Shown piece after piece: positions 34,791 to 43,122 of a stretch of 64,000 nucleotides of DNA (position 1 is its first letter; each line of letters begins with the position of its first letter). The translations under genes were made by a program, and so were the position numbers. This DNA is from Janthinobacterium sp. (GTDB lineage: Bacteria > Pseudomonadota > Gammaproteobacteria > Burkholderiales > Burkholderiaceae_D), in NCBI RefSeq assembly GCF_009923995.1, contig NZ_RFSK01000018.1, positions 30,337-94,336 on the forward strand, written 5' to 3'. Below the pieces are notes generated by a model. It worked only from the letters and a program-made list of their open reading frames with translations. It made no database searches and was not told where the DNA came from.

Positions 34791-35056
34791 GATGTGTCTC
34801 CCATGTCGGTGATGTGCGCAGCAGCGCAGCGCGATGAACAGATAATACGATACAAAAAACGATTTGCATACACTTGATGTGAATCATTTTAAAATTTCGT
34901 ATCTTGTGCCGCTTTTTTGTGCGTATGATATTGCTTATGAGAAAACACTCCGGGGCCCTACCAGGGCGCCCGGCAAATTATTGCCGCGCTACCCGCGCAG
35001 CCAAGTAAACTGCTGCTTTTATTGAAATGACCGCAACACGGCCAGACCGGAACCAC
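34791..35056. promoter_or_regulatory. Divergent paaA/paaX control region with a candidate PaaX operator
   Basis: An AT-rich 266-bp gap between paaA and paaX. A 25-bp imperfect dyad, GATTTGCAT (34861) / ATGTGAATC (34877-34885) with a 7-bp spacer, contains TGATTC-like half sites (TGATTCACA when read on the minus strand). This fits the TGATTC core known from E. coli PaaX operators. A minus-strand -10-like TATTAT lies just downstream of it. On the plus strand, TTGTGC (about 34904) and TATGAT (34924) are near each other with short spacing. PaaX repression relieved by phenylacetyl-CoA is the known mode; binding here is inferred. Confidence 0.55.
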
Positions 35057-35986
35057 ATGAAGAACACCCGCTGCACGGCATGGATAGCCGATTTCCTGGA
35101 AAGCGACCCACCGCGCTCGAAATCCCTGGTGATGACGATTTTTGGCGATGCCATCGTGCCGCGCGGCGGCGCCATCTGGCTGGGCAGCCTGATCGACTTG
35201 CTGGCGCCGTTCGGCGTCAACGACCGCCTGCTGCGTACCAGCGTGTTCCGCCTGGCCCAGGAGGGTTGGCTCAGCTCGCAAAGGGATGGCCGCCGCAGCG
35301 CCTACACGATCCGTCCGGAGGCGCTGGCCCGCTTCGAGCGCGCCTACCGCCGCATCTATGCGCCGCTGGTGGTGCACTGGGATGGCAGCTGGACCCTGGT
35401 GATCGGCCCGGCCGGCAGCATCGGCGCGGCCGAGCGGGGCGCCTTGCGCAAGGAATTATTATGGGCCGGCTACGGACTGATCGCGCCCGGCATCTTCGGC
35501 CATCCGGCCAGCAATGGGGACGCGCTGGAAGATATTCTCGTGCGCAATGAGGTGCAGGGCAAGCTGTACGTCTGCCACACAACGGAGTTGCCGGGTGTCA
35601 GCACGCGCCCCCTGCGCGACATGGTGGGCGAATGCTGGGATCTGTCGGAAGTGATGGCCGGCTACGAAAAATTCATCGCCAGCTTCCAGCCCCTGCTCAC
35701 GCTGCTGCAGGAAGAACCCGTGTTCGACGCGGAACAGGCTTTCGTCATCCGTTCACTGCTGACGCACGCCTACCGCCGCGTGCAATTGCACGATCCGCAG
35801 CTGCCCGTCGAACTGCTGCCCGAACCGTGGCCCGGCACGCAAGCCTACGCCCTGGCGCGTGACCTGTACCGCATCACCCATGCGGCGGCCGAGGAACATA
35901 TCCTGGCAACCCTGCGGCGCGAAGATGCGCAGGCGCCGGACGTGGAGCCCTGGTTTTTTGAACGTTTTGGCGGCCTGAACACCTGA
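35057..35986 (+). CDS. paaX: PaaX: phenylacetyl-CoA-responsive transcriptional repressor
   Basis: A 309-aa regulator. The start is placed at ATG 35057 (MKNTRCTAWIADFL) because it aligns with the E. coli N-terminus; the ORF track adds 10 codons from 35027. The N-terminal winged helix has RGGAIWLGSLIDLL and RTSVFRLAQEGWL (recognition segment), and the middle and C-terminal PaaX domains follow. It normally represses paa transcription until phenylacetyl-CoA binds. It diverges from paaA, the classical arrangement for local control. After it comes a structured intergenic element ending in a T run. Confidence 0.94.
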   Translation: MKNTRCTAWIADFLESDPPRSKSLVMTIFGDAIVPRGGAIWLGSLIDLLAPFGVNDRLLRTSVFRLAQEGWLSSQRDGRRSAYTIRPEALARFERAYRRIYAPLVVHWDGSWTLVIGPAGSIGAAERGALRKELLWAGYGLIAPGIFGHPASNGDALEDILVRNEVQGKLYVCHTTELPGVSTRPLRDMVGECWDLSEVMAGYEKFIASFQPLLTLLQEEPVFDAEQAFVIRSLLTHAYRRVQLHDPQLPVELLPEPWPGTQAYALARDLYRITHAAAEEHILATLRREDAQAPDVEPWFFERFGGLNT

Positions 35987-36008
35987 CAAAACGTCCATGG
36001 CGGCGTTG

Positions 36009-36067
36009 CAGGGCCTGGGCGTACGTTCGTACTGCCTGCGGCCCCGCGCCTTGCCCTGGCCATTTTT
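36009..36067 (+). other. Nested hairpin element downstream of paaX
   Basis: An inner stem, GTACG-TT-CGTAC (36021-36032), is extended by GGC/GCC and GGGCC/GGCCC. Alternatively CAGGGC (36009) pairs with GCCCTG (36053-36058), which is followed within 4 nt by TTTTT. Either fold could act as the paaX terminator. The element looks like a modular repeat, but only this copy is in the window. Confidence 0.5.
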
Positions 36068-36101
36068 CAGGCGTTCAGCAAGCGTCGTTATCAAAATTTT
36101 A

Positions 36102-36353
36102 TTATTTGGCGACGACCTGCTTGGCCCCTGCCAATAAATCCTGCCCCAGCTTTTCCAGCGCATTGGCCTGCACCAGCATGGTATCGAGGATGGCCACGTT
36201 GAAGGTGAATTCGGCCGGCGTCGTATAGCCGGGGAAACGTATGATGCGCAGCAATTCCTGCAGGGTCGTGCCCTTGCCCAGGTGCGCCAGGGCGTCGCTG
36301 AGGGCGCTGATTTTCTTTTCCAGGTCGCGTATGTGTTTATCGTTGTCTTCCAT
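36102..36353 (-). CDS. Small helical protein of unknown function
   Basis: An 83-aa protein with a good GGGAG ribosome binding site 7 nt before its ATG. The N-terminal 27 residues look like a charged coiled coil (HIRDLEKKISALSDALAHL), followed by helical segments and a basic C-terminus (AGAKQVVAK). No cysteine, signal peptide or membrane segment is seen. It converges on paaX and is transcribed away from the M14 carboxypeptidase. I do not recognise the family; a small DNA- or polyhydroxyalkanoate-associated helper is conceivable but unsupported. Confidence 0.7.
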   Translation of the reverse strand: MEDNDKHIRDLEKKISALSDALAHLGKGTTLQELLRIIRFPGYTTPAEFTFNVAILDTMLVQANALEKLGQDLLAGAKQVVAK

Positions 36354-36494
36354 GATGATCTCCCGGTGTTGGAGCTTTCACCTTAGCAAAGCGTACCCGG
36401 CATCGTTTGCGCCAGCACAAAGGCGCAGGTAAAACGGGTATCATCGCGCCATTGCACACGATGCAAAACCCATACGTTTTTATCAGGAACACTC

Positions 36495-37619
36495 ATGACC
36501 ATTAAAATCAGCCAGCAATTCGACGCCGGCGCGATCGAGGTGCTGCGCGCCGACGATGCCCAATCCATCGAGCTGAACATCCGCAAGGATTCCCACGCCG
36601 ACATCACGCAGTGGTTTTATTTCCGCCTGCAAGGCGCGCAAGGCGAGGCGTGCACGATCCGCTTCATGAATGCAGGCAAGTCGGCCTATCCGGACGGCTG
36701 GAAGGATTACCAGGCCGTGGCCAGCTACGACCGCGAAACGTGGTTCCGCGTGCCCACCAGCTATGACGGCACGGTGATGACCATCGAACACACGCCGGAA
36801 GAAGAAAGCGTGTACTACGCCTACTTCGAGCCGTATCCATGGGACCGCCACCTGGCCCTGATCGACAGCGCGCAAGCGTCGCCGCTGGTGCGCCTGCTGG
36901 ACCTGGGCAGCACCGTGGAAGGCCGCGACATGAATCTGCTCGTCGTCGGCGACGCCGATGCCGAGAAGAAAGTCTGGGTCATCGCGCGCCAGCATCCCGG
37001 TGAAACGATGGCCGAATGGTTTGTCGAAGGCATGCTCGAAGCGCTGCTGGACCAGGCCAACCCGTTTGCCCGCCAGTGCCTGCAGGACGCCGTCTTCTAC
37101 GTGGTGCCGAACATGAACCCGGACGGTTCCGTGCATGGCAACCTGCGCACCAACGCGGCCGGCGCCAACCTGAACCGCGAATGGATGACGCCGACGATGG
37201 AACGCAGCCCGGAAGTGTTCCTGGTGAAACAGAAGATGCATGAAATCGGCTGCGACCTGTTCCTCGACGTGCATGGCGACGAAGGCTTGCCCTACGTCTT
37301 CGTGGCCGGCAGCGATGCGCTGGAAAACTTCACGCCCGCGCAAAAGGCCGAGCAAGACCGCTTCATCGCGGACTTCAAGGTGGCCAGCCCCGACTTCCAG
37401 GATGTGTACGGCTATGAAGACGGCCCGTTCACGCCGGAAGTGCTGACCATGGGTTCGCCCCATATCACGCATGCGTTCGGCTGCCTGTCGCTGACCCTGG
37501 AACTGCCGTTCAAGGACAACGCCAACGATCCCGACCCGCAAACGGGCTGGAGCGGCGCCCGCAGCGCTGCCCTGGGTGCTGCCGTACTGCAACCTATCCT
37601 GGCGACCCTGCGCGCCTAA
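36495..37619 (+). CDS. M14 zinc carboxypeptidase of the cytosolic carboxypeptidase (CCP-like) type
   Basis: A 374-aa protein without signal peptide. The N-terminal beta-sandwich domain (about 1-125, KISQQFDAGAIEVL ... FYFRLQG) precedes the M14 catalytic domain. The zinc ligands H167 and E170 lie in RQHPGE and H260 in LDVHGDEG. The substrate segment NPDG...GANLNREW precedes H260, and the general base is E336 in SLTLELPFK. The beta-sandwich plus the HPGE and NPDG motifs are those of cytosolic carboxypeptidases, whose eukaryotic members remove glutamates from tubulin. A bacterial substrate is unknown. AGGA lies 6 nt before ATG. Confidence 0.93.
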   Translation: MTIKISQQFDAGAIEVLRADDAQSIELNIRKDSHADITQWFYFRLQGAQGEACTIRFMNAGKSAYPDGWKDYQAVASYDRETWFRVPTSYDGTVMTIEHTPEEESVYYAYFEPYPWDRHLALIDSAQASPLVRLLDLGSTVEGRDMNLLVVGDADAEKKVWVIARQHPGETMAEWFVEGMLEALLDQANPFARQCLQDAVFYVVPNMNPDGSVHGNLRTNAAGANLNREWMTPTMERSPEVFLVKQKMHEIGCDLFLDVHGDEGLPYVFVAGSDALENFTPAQKAEQDRFIADFKVASPDFQDVYGYEDGPFTPEVLTMGSPHITHAFGCLSLTLELPFKDNANDPDPQTGWSGARSAALGAAVLQPILATLRA

Positions 37620-37686
37620 GCGCTTCGCTCAATCAGCGGCGCAGCAGTCACGTGGCCCGTCCGTTACCGGCGGGCCACGCTCCTCA

Positions 37687-39006
37687 TCAGCCCTTCGCCA
37701 CCTGGCGCAGGGCCTCCACCAGCCTGTCCAGATGCGACTCCGGCGTAAAGATGCCCGGCGTTACGCGCAGGCATGCGCCCGAAGCGAGGCCATCGCGCGG
37801 CACGGCAAAGATGCCGTGCTCCTGCACCAGCTTTTTCGACAGGGCAAAATTGTCCGCCACGCTAGTCTTGCCCTTCAGGCGGAACGACGCGATGGCGCTC
37901 GTCAGGCGCGGATCGGCTGAGGCCAGCACCTCGATGCCATCGATGCCCCGTGCCGCCTCTACCCAGCGGTTGCGCAGCAGCCGCAGCCGGGCCTGCTTGT
38001 TGGCCACGCCGATCTGCGCATGCAGATCCAGTGCCGTCGGCAAGCTCAGGTAGGCGGCGAAATTCACCGTGCCCGTATGCACGCGCGTGCGGATGTCCCC
38101 GCCTGCCGCTTCGCCCATGTAGGGATCGATATCGGCCACCCTGCCCCGCTTGATGTAGGCGGCGCCCACGCCGACGGGCGCGCCTATCCATTTATGCAGG
38201 TTGATGCCGGCAAAGTCCGCTTGCAAATCGGGTATCGTCATGTCCAGCTGGCCAAAACCATGCGCTGTATCAACAATCACGTCGATGCCCCGTTCGCGCG
38301 CGAGGCGGCTGATCTCGGCCACGGGCAAGACCATGCCATTGCGATGATTCACGTGCGTGAGCAGCATCAGTTTCAGCTTCGGATGGCGTTCCATGGCAGC
38401 AACATACGCGGCGATCACCTTGTCGTGCGTAAACGGTTCCGGCATGGCGATCGACACGACCTGGGCGCCGCGCCGCTGCTGCAGCCAGCGCGTGACCGTG
38501 ATCATGTTGTCGTAATCGATATCCGCGTACAGCACCGTGTCACCGGCCTGCAGGCGGTTATAGCCAGCGATCAGCACTTGCAGCGCTTCCGTGGCGCCCC
38601 GCGTGAGGACGATTTCATCGGTGCCCACGCCCAGCGCCCTGGCAGCGGCCGCGCGGGCCGCCTCGAAGTCGGCGGGAAAGCGCATGCGCGCATACCAGGC
38701 GTTGTCCCGGTTGACCATGCTCAATTGCTGCTCGTAATGCGCCAGCACGGGCCTGGCCATCGAACCCCAGAAGGCGTTGTCGAGCTGCACCACCGCATCG
38801 GTCGTGTCGTATTGCGCGGCGACAGCCTTCCAGTAGGCTTCGTCGGTGGCCAGCATGTCCGGCGTGGTGCCGGCCGTAACCTTGGGCAGCACCGGCAAGG
38901 CCGCGGACACCGGCGCGGCGGCGCCCGCACTGCCGCTGGCAAACGGCAGCGCCGCCGCCAGCGAACCCGCGCACAGCAAGGCGCGACGTTGAGAATTCAT
39001 CTTCAA
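37687..39006 (-). CDS. Exported PLP-dependent class V aminotransferase-fold enzyme
   Basis: A 439-aa class V (isopenicillin-N epimerase/NifS-like fold) PLP enzyme. K272 in INLHKWIGAPVG is the expected Schiff-base lysine, and D246 in IVDTAHG is the pyridine-nitrogen Asp. The N-terminus (MNSQRRALLCAGSLAAALPFASG) looks like a Tat signal with an RR pair, so the enzyme probably folds with PLP in the cytoplasm and is exported. That is unusual for this class, though Pseudomonas PvdN is a precedent. It lies 9 nt after a TonB-dependent receptor gene, suggesting it acts on something that receptor imports. Substrate unknown. Confidence 0.88.
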   Translation of the reverse strand: MKMNSQRRALLCAGSLAAALPFASGSAGAAAPVSAALPVLPKVTAGTTPDMLATDEAYWKAVAAQYDTTDAVVQLDNAFWGSMARPVLAHYEQQLSMVNRDNAWYARMRFPADFEAARAAAARALGVGTDEIVLTRGATEALQVLIAGYNRLQAGDTVLYADIDYDNMITVTRWLQQRRGAQVVSIAMPEPFTHDKVIAAYVAAMERHPKLKLMLLTHVNHRNGMVLPVAEISRLARERGIDVIVDTAHGFGQLDMTIPDLQADFAGINLHKWIGAPVGVGAAYIKRGRVADIDPYMGEAAGGDIRTRVHTGTVNFAAYLSLPTALDLHAQIGVANKQARLRLLRNRWVEAARGIDGIEVLASADPRLTSAIASFRLKGKTSVADNFALSKKLVQEHGIFAVPRDGLASGACLRVTPGIFTPESHLDRLVEALRQVAKG

Positions 39007-39015
39007 GATTACCCC

Positions 39016-41427
39016 TTAAAATTTCACTTTGTACTCGACGTACAAGTTACGGCCATCCGTGTCGTACGGTGCGTTGCGCGAATAAATCAAGCCGCGGCTG
39101 GCCTGGAAGGTCGCCTCATCGGGATATTTATCGAGCACATTATCGACGCCCACGCGCACGGACTGCTTGTCGCTGATCTTGTAGCTGGCGGCCAGGTCCA
39201 GGAATTGCATGGCGCCGAAACGCTGGAAGATATCGCCCGTCGCGTTGCCTGAATTGTCCGTCCACGCGCCATAGTAGCGTACGCGGGCCAGGGTATTCCA
39301 GTTGCCAAGGTCATAATTTCCACTGATGGTGGCTTTCTGGCGCGGCAGGCGTTCCTCGAAGACTTGCCGCTGGGCAGGATTCGTCACCAGGCTGGAGTTG
39401 CCGCCATCGACTTTCGTCGTGTTGTAGTTGTAGGCCAAGGTCAGGTTCAGCTTGCCGTCGCCGACGCGGCTGAGGTGGCTGCCGACGATGTCGATGCCGC
39501 GCGTGGTCGTGTCGAAGTCATTCGTGAAGTAGCTGACGGAGGTGTAGCGCAGGGGATTGGCCACGCCGGCCGGCACGGCAAACGAGGCGGACGTGCTGAA
39601 ACGGTCGCTGACCTTGATGTCATACACGTCCACGGAACCGGAAAAACCGGCCGGCGTCTTCCACGTGAAGCCCAGCGACAAATTCTTCGATTTTTCCGGC
39701 TTCAAGGCCTTGGCGCCCAGCAACATGGCCAGGGGATCGTTGTTGGCCAGGCGGCCGCTGGTAAACAGCAGCAGGGTCTTGGTGTCGAGGCCCTGATTCG
39801 TGCTGTTGGTGTTCGACTGGCCCGGCGTGGGTGCGCGGAAACCCGTCGAGTAGGAGCCGCGCAAGGCCATGTCCTCGCTCAGCGCATAGCGGGCCGACAG
39901 CTTGCCGTTGACGGTGCTGCCGAACTCGGAAAAATGCTCATAGCGGGCCGCGCCGCCCAGGCTCAGTGCCTTGGTGACGGGCACTTCCACGTCCAGGTAG
40001 GCGGCATAGCTGTCCTGCCCCCAGCTGCCCGCCTGGCGGTCGCTGAAGCCGGGGGCACCGTTCGCATTCGCATCGAGGCCGATGGCCGCGCCCGGCCCCA
40101 CCAGGTAGGATGCCGCATCGCCCGCCTTCACGCCATAGGTTTCATTGCGCGCTTCCGCGCCGAAGGCGATGTTCACCGGTTGCGGCAGGGAGGCCACGGG
40201 CAATTCATAGTTGAAGTTGGCGTTGAGGATCTTTTCCGTCTGCGACAACTGGCCCAGGTAAAACGCCGTCGGGCTGCTCGGCCCCATCGACGCATTGATG
40301 GAATTGGCCAGGTGATAGTCGATGCGGTTGCGGCCGTAGGAAGCGCTCACATCCCAGCCGAAGCGGTCGTTGAAGTGGCCGCGCACGCCGGCCACCACCT
40401 GCAAATCATCCTGGTCGTTGGAATAGCTGGGGCTGAAACCGAGCGGATACAGGCTGCGCAAGTCCCAGCCGGGGAACAGGCTGCTGGTCTTGTACGCGCC
40501 CGTGCTGGTGTCCGGATTGCGCCAGTTGAAGTCCGACGTGCCATCGCTGCGGCTGAACAGGCCGAAGCCGTACAGTTCCGTCGTCTCGGACAGGGCCATG
40601 CTGGCGTTGAAGCCTACGCGCTTGCTGTCGAGCTCGGGCTGGCCCCAGCGCTGCACGGGATTCGGTACCTTCAGTTCCGGATGTGCATTCTGGAAAGCAA
40701 TGGCGTCGGCCCGCTGGCGCGTGCGCGAAGTGGGATCGGACTTGGCCAGCGCGCCGAAAATCGTCGCCTTGCCCGTCTCGCCAAAGGCAAAGCCCGTCTT
40801 CAGGTTCACTTCATTGCCCTTGCCATCGCCTTCCGAATATTGCGAATGGTGCACGGAGACTTCCGTACCCACCGTGTCGTCGAGAATGATGTTGATCACG
40901 CCGGCGATCGCATCCGAGCCGTACTGGGCGGAAGCGCCGTCGCGCAGCACTTCGATGCGCTTGATGGCGGACACGGGAATCTGTGCCAGATCGGGCGCCT
41001 GCGCGCCGCGCGCGCCCAGCAGGGCACTGCGGTGGAAGCGCTTGCCATTGACCAGCACGAGCGTCTGGTCCGGTGACAGGCCGCGCAAGGTGGCAGGACG
41101 CACGAACACTTGTCCGTCGGCCATTGGCAAGCGCTGCACCACGTAGGAAGGCACGAGTTGCGCCAGCACGTCATTCAAGTCCGACGATTCGACGGCGCCG
41201 ATATCTTCGCGGTTGAACACGTCCACGGGCGCCATGGTGTCGAACTGGGTGCGGTTGCTGCCGCGCGTGCCCGTGACGATCACGGCTTGCGGGGCTTCCA
41301 TGGATTCGCTGGCGGGAGCTGGGGCAGCGGGCGCATCGCCATGGGCTTGGGCCTGATGGGCGAAGACGGCGGTCATGGCACACATCAGGGCCACCGCGCG
41401 GGCGATGCGGGTACGGGAGTAGGTCAT
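39016..41427 (-). CDS. TonB-dependent outer membrane receptor
   Basis: An 803-aa receptor. The ORF track over-extends to 41490; ATG 41427 gives a clean signal peptide (MTYSRTRIARAVALMCAMTAVFAHQAQA). The N-terminal plug domain has a TonB-box-like segment after the signal and the typical RIEVLRDGASAQYGSDAIAGVINIIL. The C-terminal beta barrel ends in the aromatic VEYKVKF. Short plug motifs such as TLRGLSPDQTLVLVNGKRFHRSA suit receptors of the carbohydrate or siderophore type. A His/Asp-poor loop set gives no ligand hint. The next gene on the same strand encodes an exported class V aminotransferase. Confidence 0.93.
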   Translation of the reverse strand: MTYSRTRIARAVALMCAMTAVFAHQAQAHGDAPAAPAPASESMEAPQAVIVTGTRGSNRTQFDTMAPVDVFNREDIGAVESSDLNDVLAQLVPSYVVQRLPMADGQVFVRPATLRGLSPDQTLVLVNGKRFHRSALLGARGAQAPDLAQIPVSAIKRIEVLRDGASAQYGSDAIAGVINIILDDTVGTEVSVHHSQYSEGDGKGNEVNLKTGFAFGETGKATIFGALAKSDPTSRTRQRADAIAFQNAHPELKVPNPVQRWGQPELDSKRVGFNASMALSETTELYGFGLFSRSDGTSDFNWRNPDTSTGAYKTSSLFPGWDLRSLYPLGFSPSYSNDQDDLQVVAGVRGHFNDRFGWDVSASYGRNRIDYHLANSINASMGPSSPTAFYLGQLSQTEKILNANFNYELPVASLPQPVNIAFGAEARNETYGVKAGDAASYLVGPGAAIGLDANANGAPGFSDRQAGSWGQDSYAAYLDVEVPVTKALSLGGAARYEHFSEFGSTVNGKLSARYALSEDMALRGSYSTGFRAPTPGQSNTNSTNQGLDTKTLLLFTSGRLANNDPLAMLLGAKALKPEKSKNLSLGFTWKTPAGFSGSVDVYDIKVSDRFSTSASFAVPAGVANPLRYTSVSYFTNDFDTTTRGIDIVGSHLSRVGDGKLNLTLAYNYNTTKVDGGNSSLVTNPAQRQVFEERLPRQKATISGNYDLGNWNTLARVRYYGAWTDNSGNATGDIFQRFGAMQFLDLAASYKISDKQSVRVGVDNVLDKYPDEATFQASRGLIYSRNAPYDTDGRNLYVEYKVKF

Positions 41428-41627
41428 GGAGAGAGTCACTATGCTGGTTGGATCAACAACGACGCGATGCTGCAAGGTTGCATCTTGCATGAAATATCAC
41501 GAAGTTCGGCTTACTTACATTAAAAGCATCTAATTTGCGCAGATAACGTCAGATGGCGACATCATACGAAGGCAATGTTTCACCCGTATGACGACAGGAT
41601 CACGGAGCAGAAAAGCATGCGGACAAG
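41428..41627 (-). other. Upstream region of the TonB-dependent receptor
   Basis: About 200 nt with no gene. No clear ribosome binding site is seen at the receptor ATG. A/T-rich stretches around 41505-41540 could hold the promoter, but no convincing -35/-10 pair stands out. Confidence 0.3.
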
Positions 41628-41651
41628 AAAAAAGGCGCCGGGGGCGCCTTT
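41628..41651 (-). terminator. Terminator of the pmbA gene
   Basis: GGCGCC-GGG-GGCGCC flanked by AAA and TTT gives a 9-bp stem. On the minus strand a run of six T residues follows directly, 23 nt after the pmbA stop. Confidence 0.88.
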
Positions 41652-41673
41652 CGGAAGGAGGGACGGGCCGGGG

Positions 41674-43026
41674 TCAACCGCCGGCCACCACCATGCTCTC
41701 GATGAGGATGGAACCCGTCTGCTTGGTGCCGCGGCGCAAGACGTCGGCGCCCACGGCAACGATGTTGCGCAGCATGTCCTTCATGTTGCCGGCGATGGTG
41801 ATTTCCTCCACCGGATACTGGATCACGCCATTTTCCACCCAGAAACCGGAGGCGCCGCGCGAATAGTCGCCCGTCACATAGTTGGTACCCTGCCCCATCA
41901 GTTCCGTCACCAGCAAGCCCGTGCCCAGCTTTTTCAGCATGGCAACAAAATCGTCGGTGGCAGCCGTCTGCGTCGACGTCAGGTACAGATTGTGCGAACC
42001 GCCCGCATTGCCCGTCGTCTGCATGCCCAGCTTGCGGGCCGTATAGGTCGACAGGAAATAACCTTGCACCACGCCATCTTTCACCACGTCGCGGCTGACG
42101 GTTTTCACGCCTTCCTCGTCGAACGGCGCCGAACCGACGCCGCCGATCACGTGCGGGTCTTCGAAGATCTGCACGTGCGACGGCAGCACCTGCGTGCCCA
42201 GGGAGTCCAGCAGGAAAGTGGACTTGCGGTACAGGGCACCGCCCGAGGTCGCTTGCACATAGGTCCCCAGCAAACCGGCCGCCAGCGGCGCCTCGAACAG
42301 CACGGGACAGGTGCGCGTGCCGAGTTTACGCGCATTCAGGCGCGACAGGGCGCGCTCGGCGGCGTAGCGGCCGATGGCTTCCGGGCTCGACATCTTGGAG
42401 GCGTCGCGCACGGAGGAATACCAGTCGTCGCGCTGCATCTTCGCGCCCTTGCCGGCGATGGGGGCCACGGACAGGGTGTGGCGCGAAAACGGATAGCCGC
42501 CGATGAAGCCGCGCGAATTGGCGGAAACAAAATGCGATTGCTGCACGTGCACGCCCGCCCCTTCGCTATTCGTGATGCGCGGATCGACGGCAAAGGCGGC
42601 CGCTTCGGCCCGCTGGGCCAGCGCGACGGCTTCTTCGGCGGAAATGCGCCAGGGGTAGAACAATTGCAGGTCGCGGGGGGCCATTTCCAGCATGTCCGCG
42701 TCGGCCAGGCCCGCACAGTCGTCCTCGGCCGTGAAGCGGGCGATGTTGTAGGCCGCGTCCACCGTGGCGCGCAGGGCGGCGGGGGAAAAATCGGAGGTGC
42801 TGGCATTGCCGCGTTTCTTGCCGACGAACACGGTCACGCCCATGCCCTTGTCCTTGTTTTGCTCGATCGTCTCGATCTTGCCTTTTCGTACAGAAACGGA
42901 CAGGCCGCCGCCTTCGCTGACTTCAACGGCGGCATCGGTGCCGCCCGCGTCCCGCGCAAAAGACAACACATCACGGGCCAGTTGCTGCAATTGCTCTTGA
43001 CTATGGGTAAATACGGAGTCGTTCAT
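41674..43026 (-). CDS. pmbA: PmbA/TldE metalloprotease subunit
   Basis: The 450-aa protein starts at ATG 43026 (MNDSVFTHSQEQL); the ORF track adds 13 codons. PmbA (TldE) pairs with TldD to form a cytoplasmic protease that matures microcins and degrades CcdA. The family runs through KIETIEQNKDKGMGVTVFVG, the glycine-rich GDYSRGASGFWVENG and IQYPVEEITIAGNM. As usual, PmbA lacks the TldD zinc site. It diverges from darP across 96 bp, the same pairing (yjgA-pmbA) seen in E. coli. tldD is not in this window. Confidence 0.94.
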   Translation of the reverse strand: MNDSVFTHSQEQLQQLARDVLSFARDAGGTDAAVEVSEGGGLSVSVRKGKIETIEQNKDKGMGVTVFVGKKRGNASTSDFSPAALRATVDAAYNIARFTAEDDCAGLADADMLEMAPRDLQLFYPWRISAEEAVALAQRAEAAAFAVDPRITNSEGAGVHVQQSHFVSANSRGFIGGYPFSRHTLSVAPIAGKGAKMQRDDWYSSVRDASKMSSPEAIGRYAAERALSRLNARKLGTRTCPVLFEAPLAAGLLGTYVQATSGGALYRKSTFLLDSLGTQVLPSHVQIFEDPHVIGGVGSAPFDEEGVKTVSRDVVKDGVVQGYFLSTYTARKLGMQTTGNAGGSHNLYLTSTQTAATDDFVAMLKKLGTGLLVTELMGQGTNYVTGDYSRGASGFWVENGVIQYPVEEITIAGNMKDMLRNIVAVGADVLRRGTKQTGSILIESMVVAGG

Positions 43027-43122
43027 GCGCTGTTTTCTTCGGAAAGCCGCTAAAAAGGTTATCATAGCAGTCGTTTACAGTTTACAGGAGCGGTCCACAA
43101 GTCCTCTCCCGCCTTATATATC

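Noticed and set aside
39364-41076. 570-aa plus-strand ORF opposite the TonB receptor
   Set aside because: It is a low-complexity product. The receptor has plug motifs and a C-terminal aromatic end.
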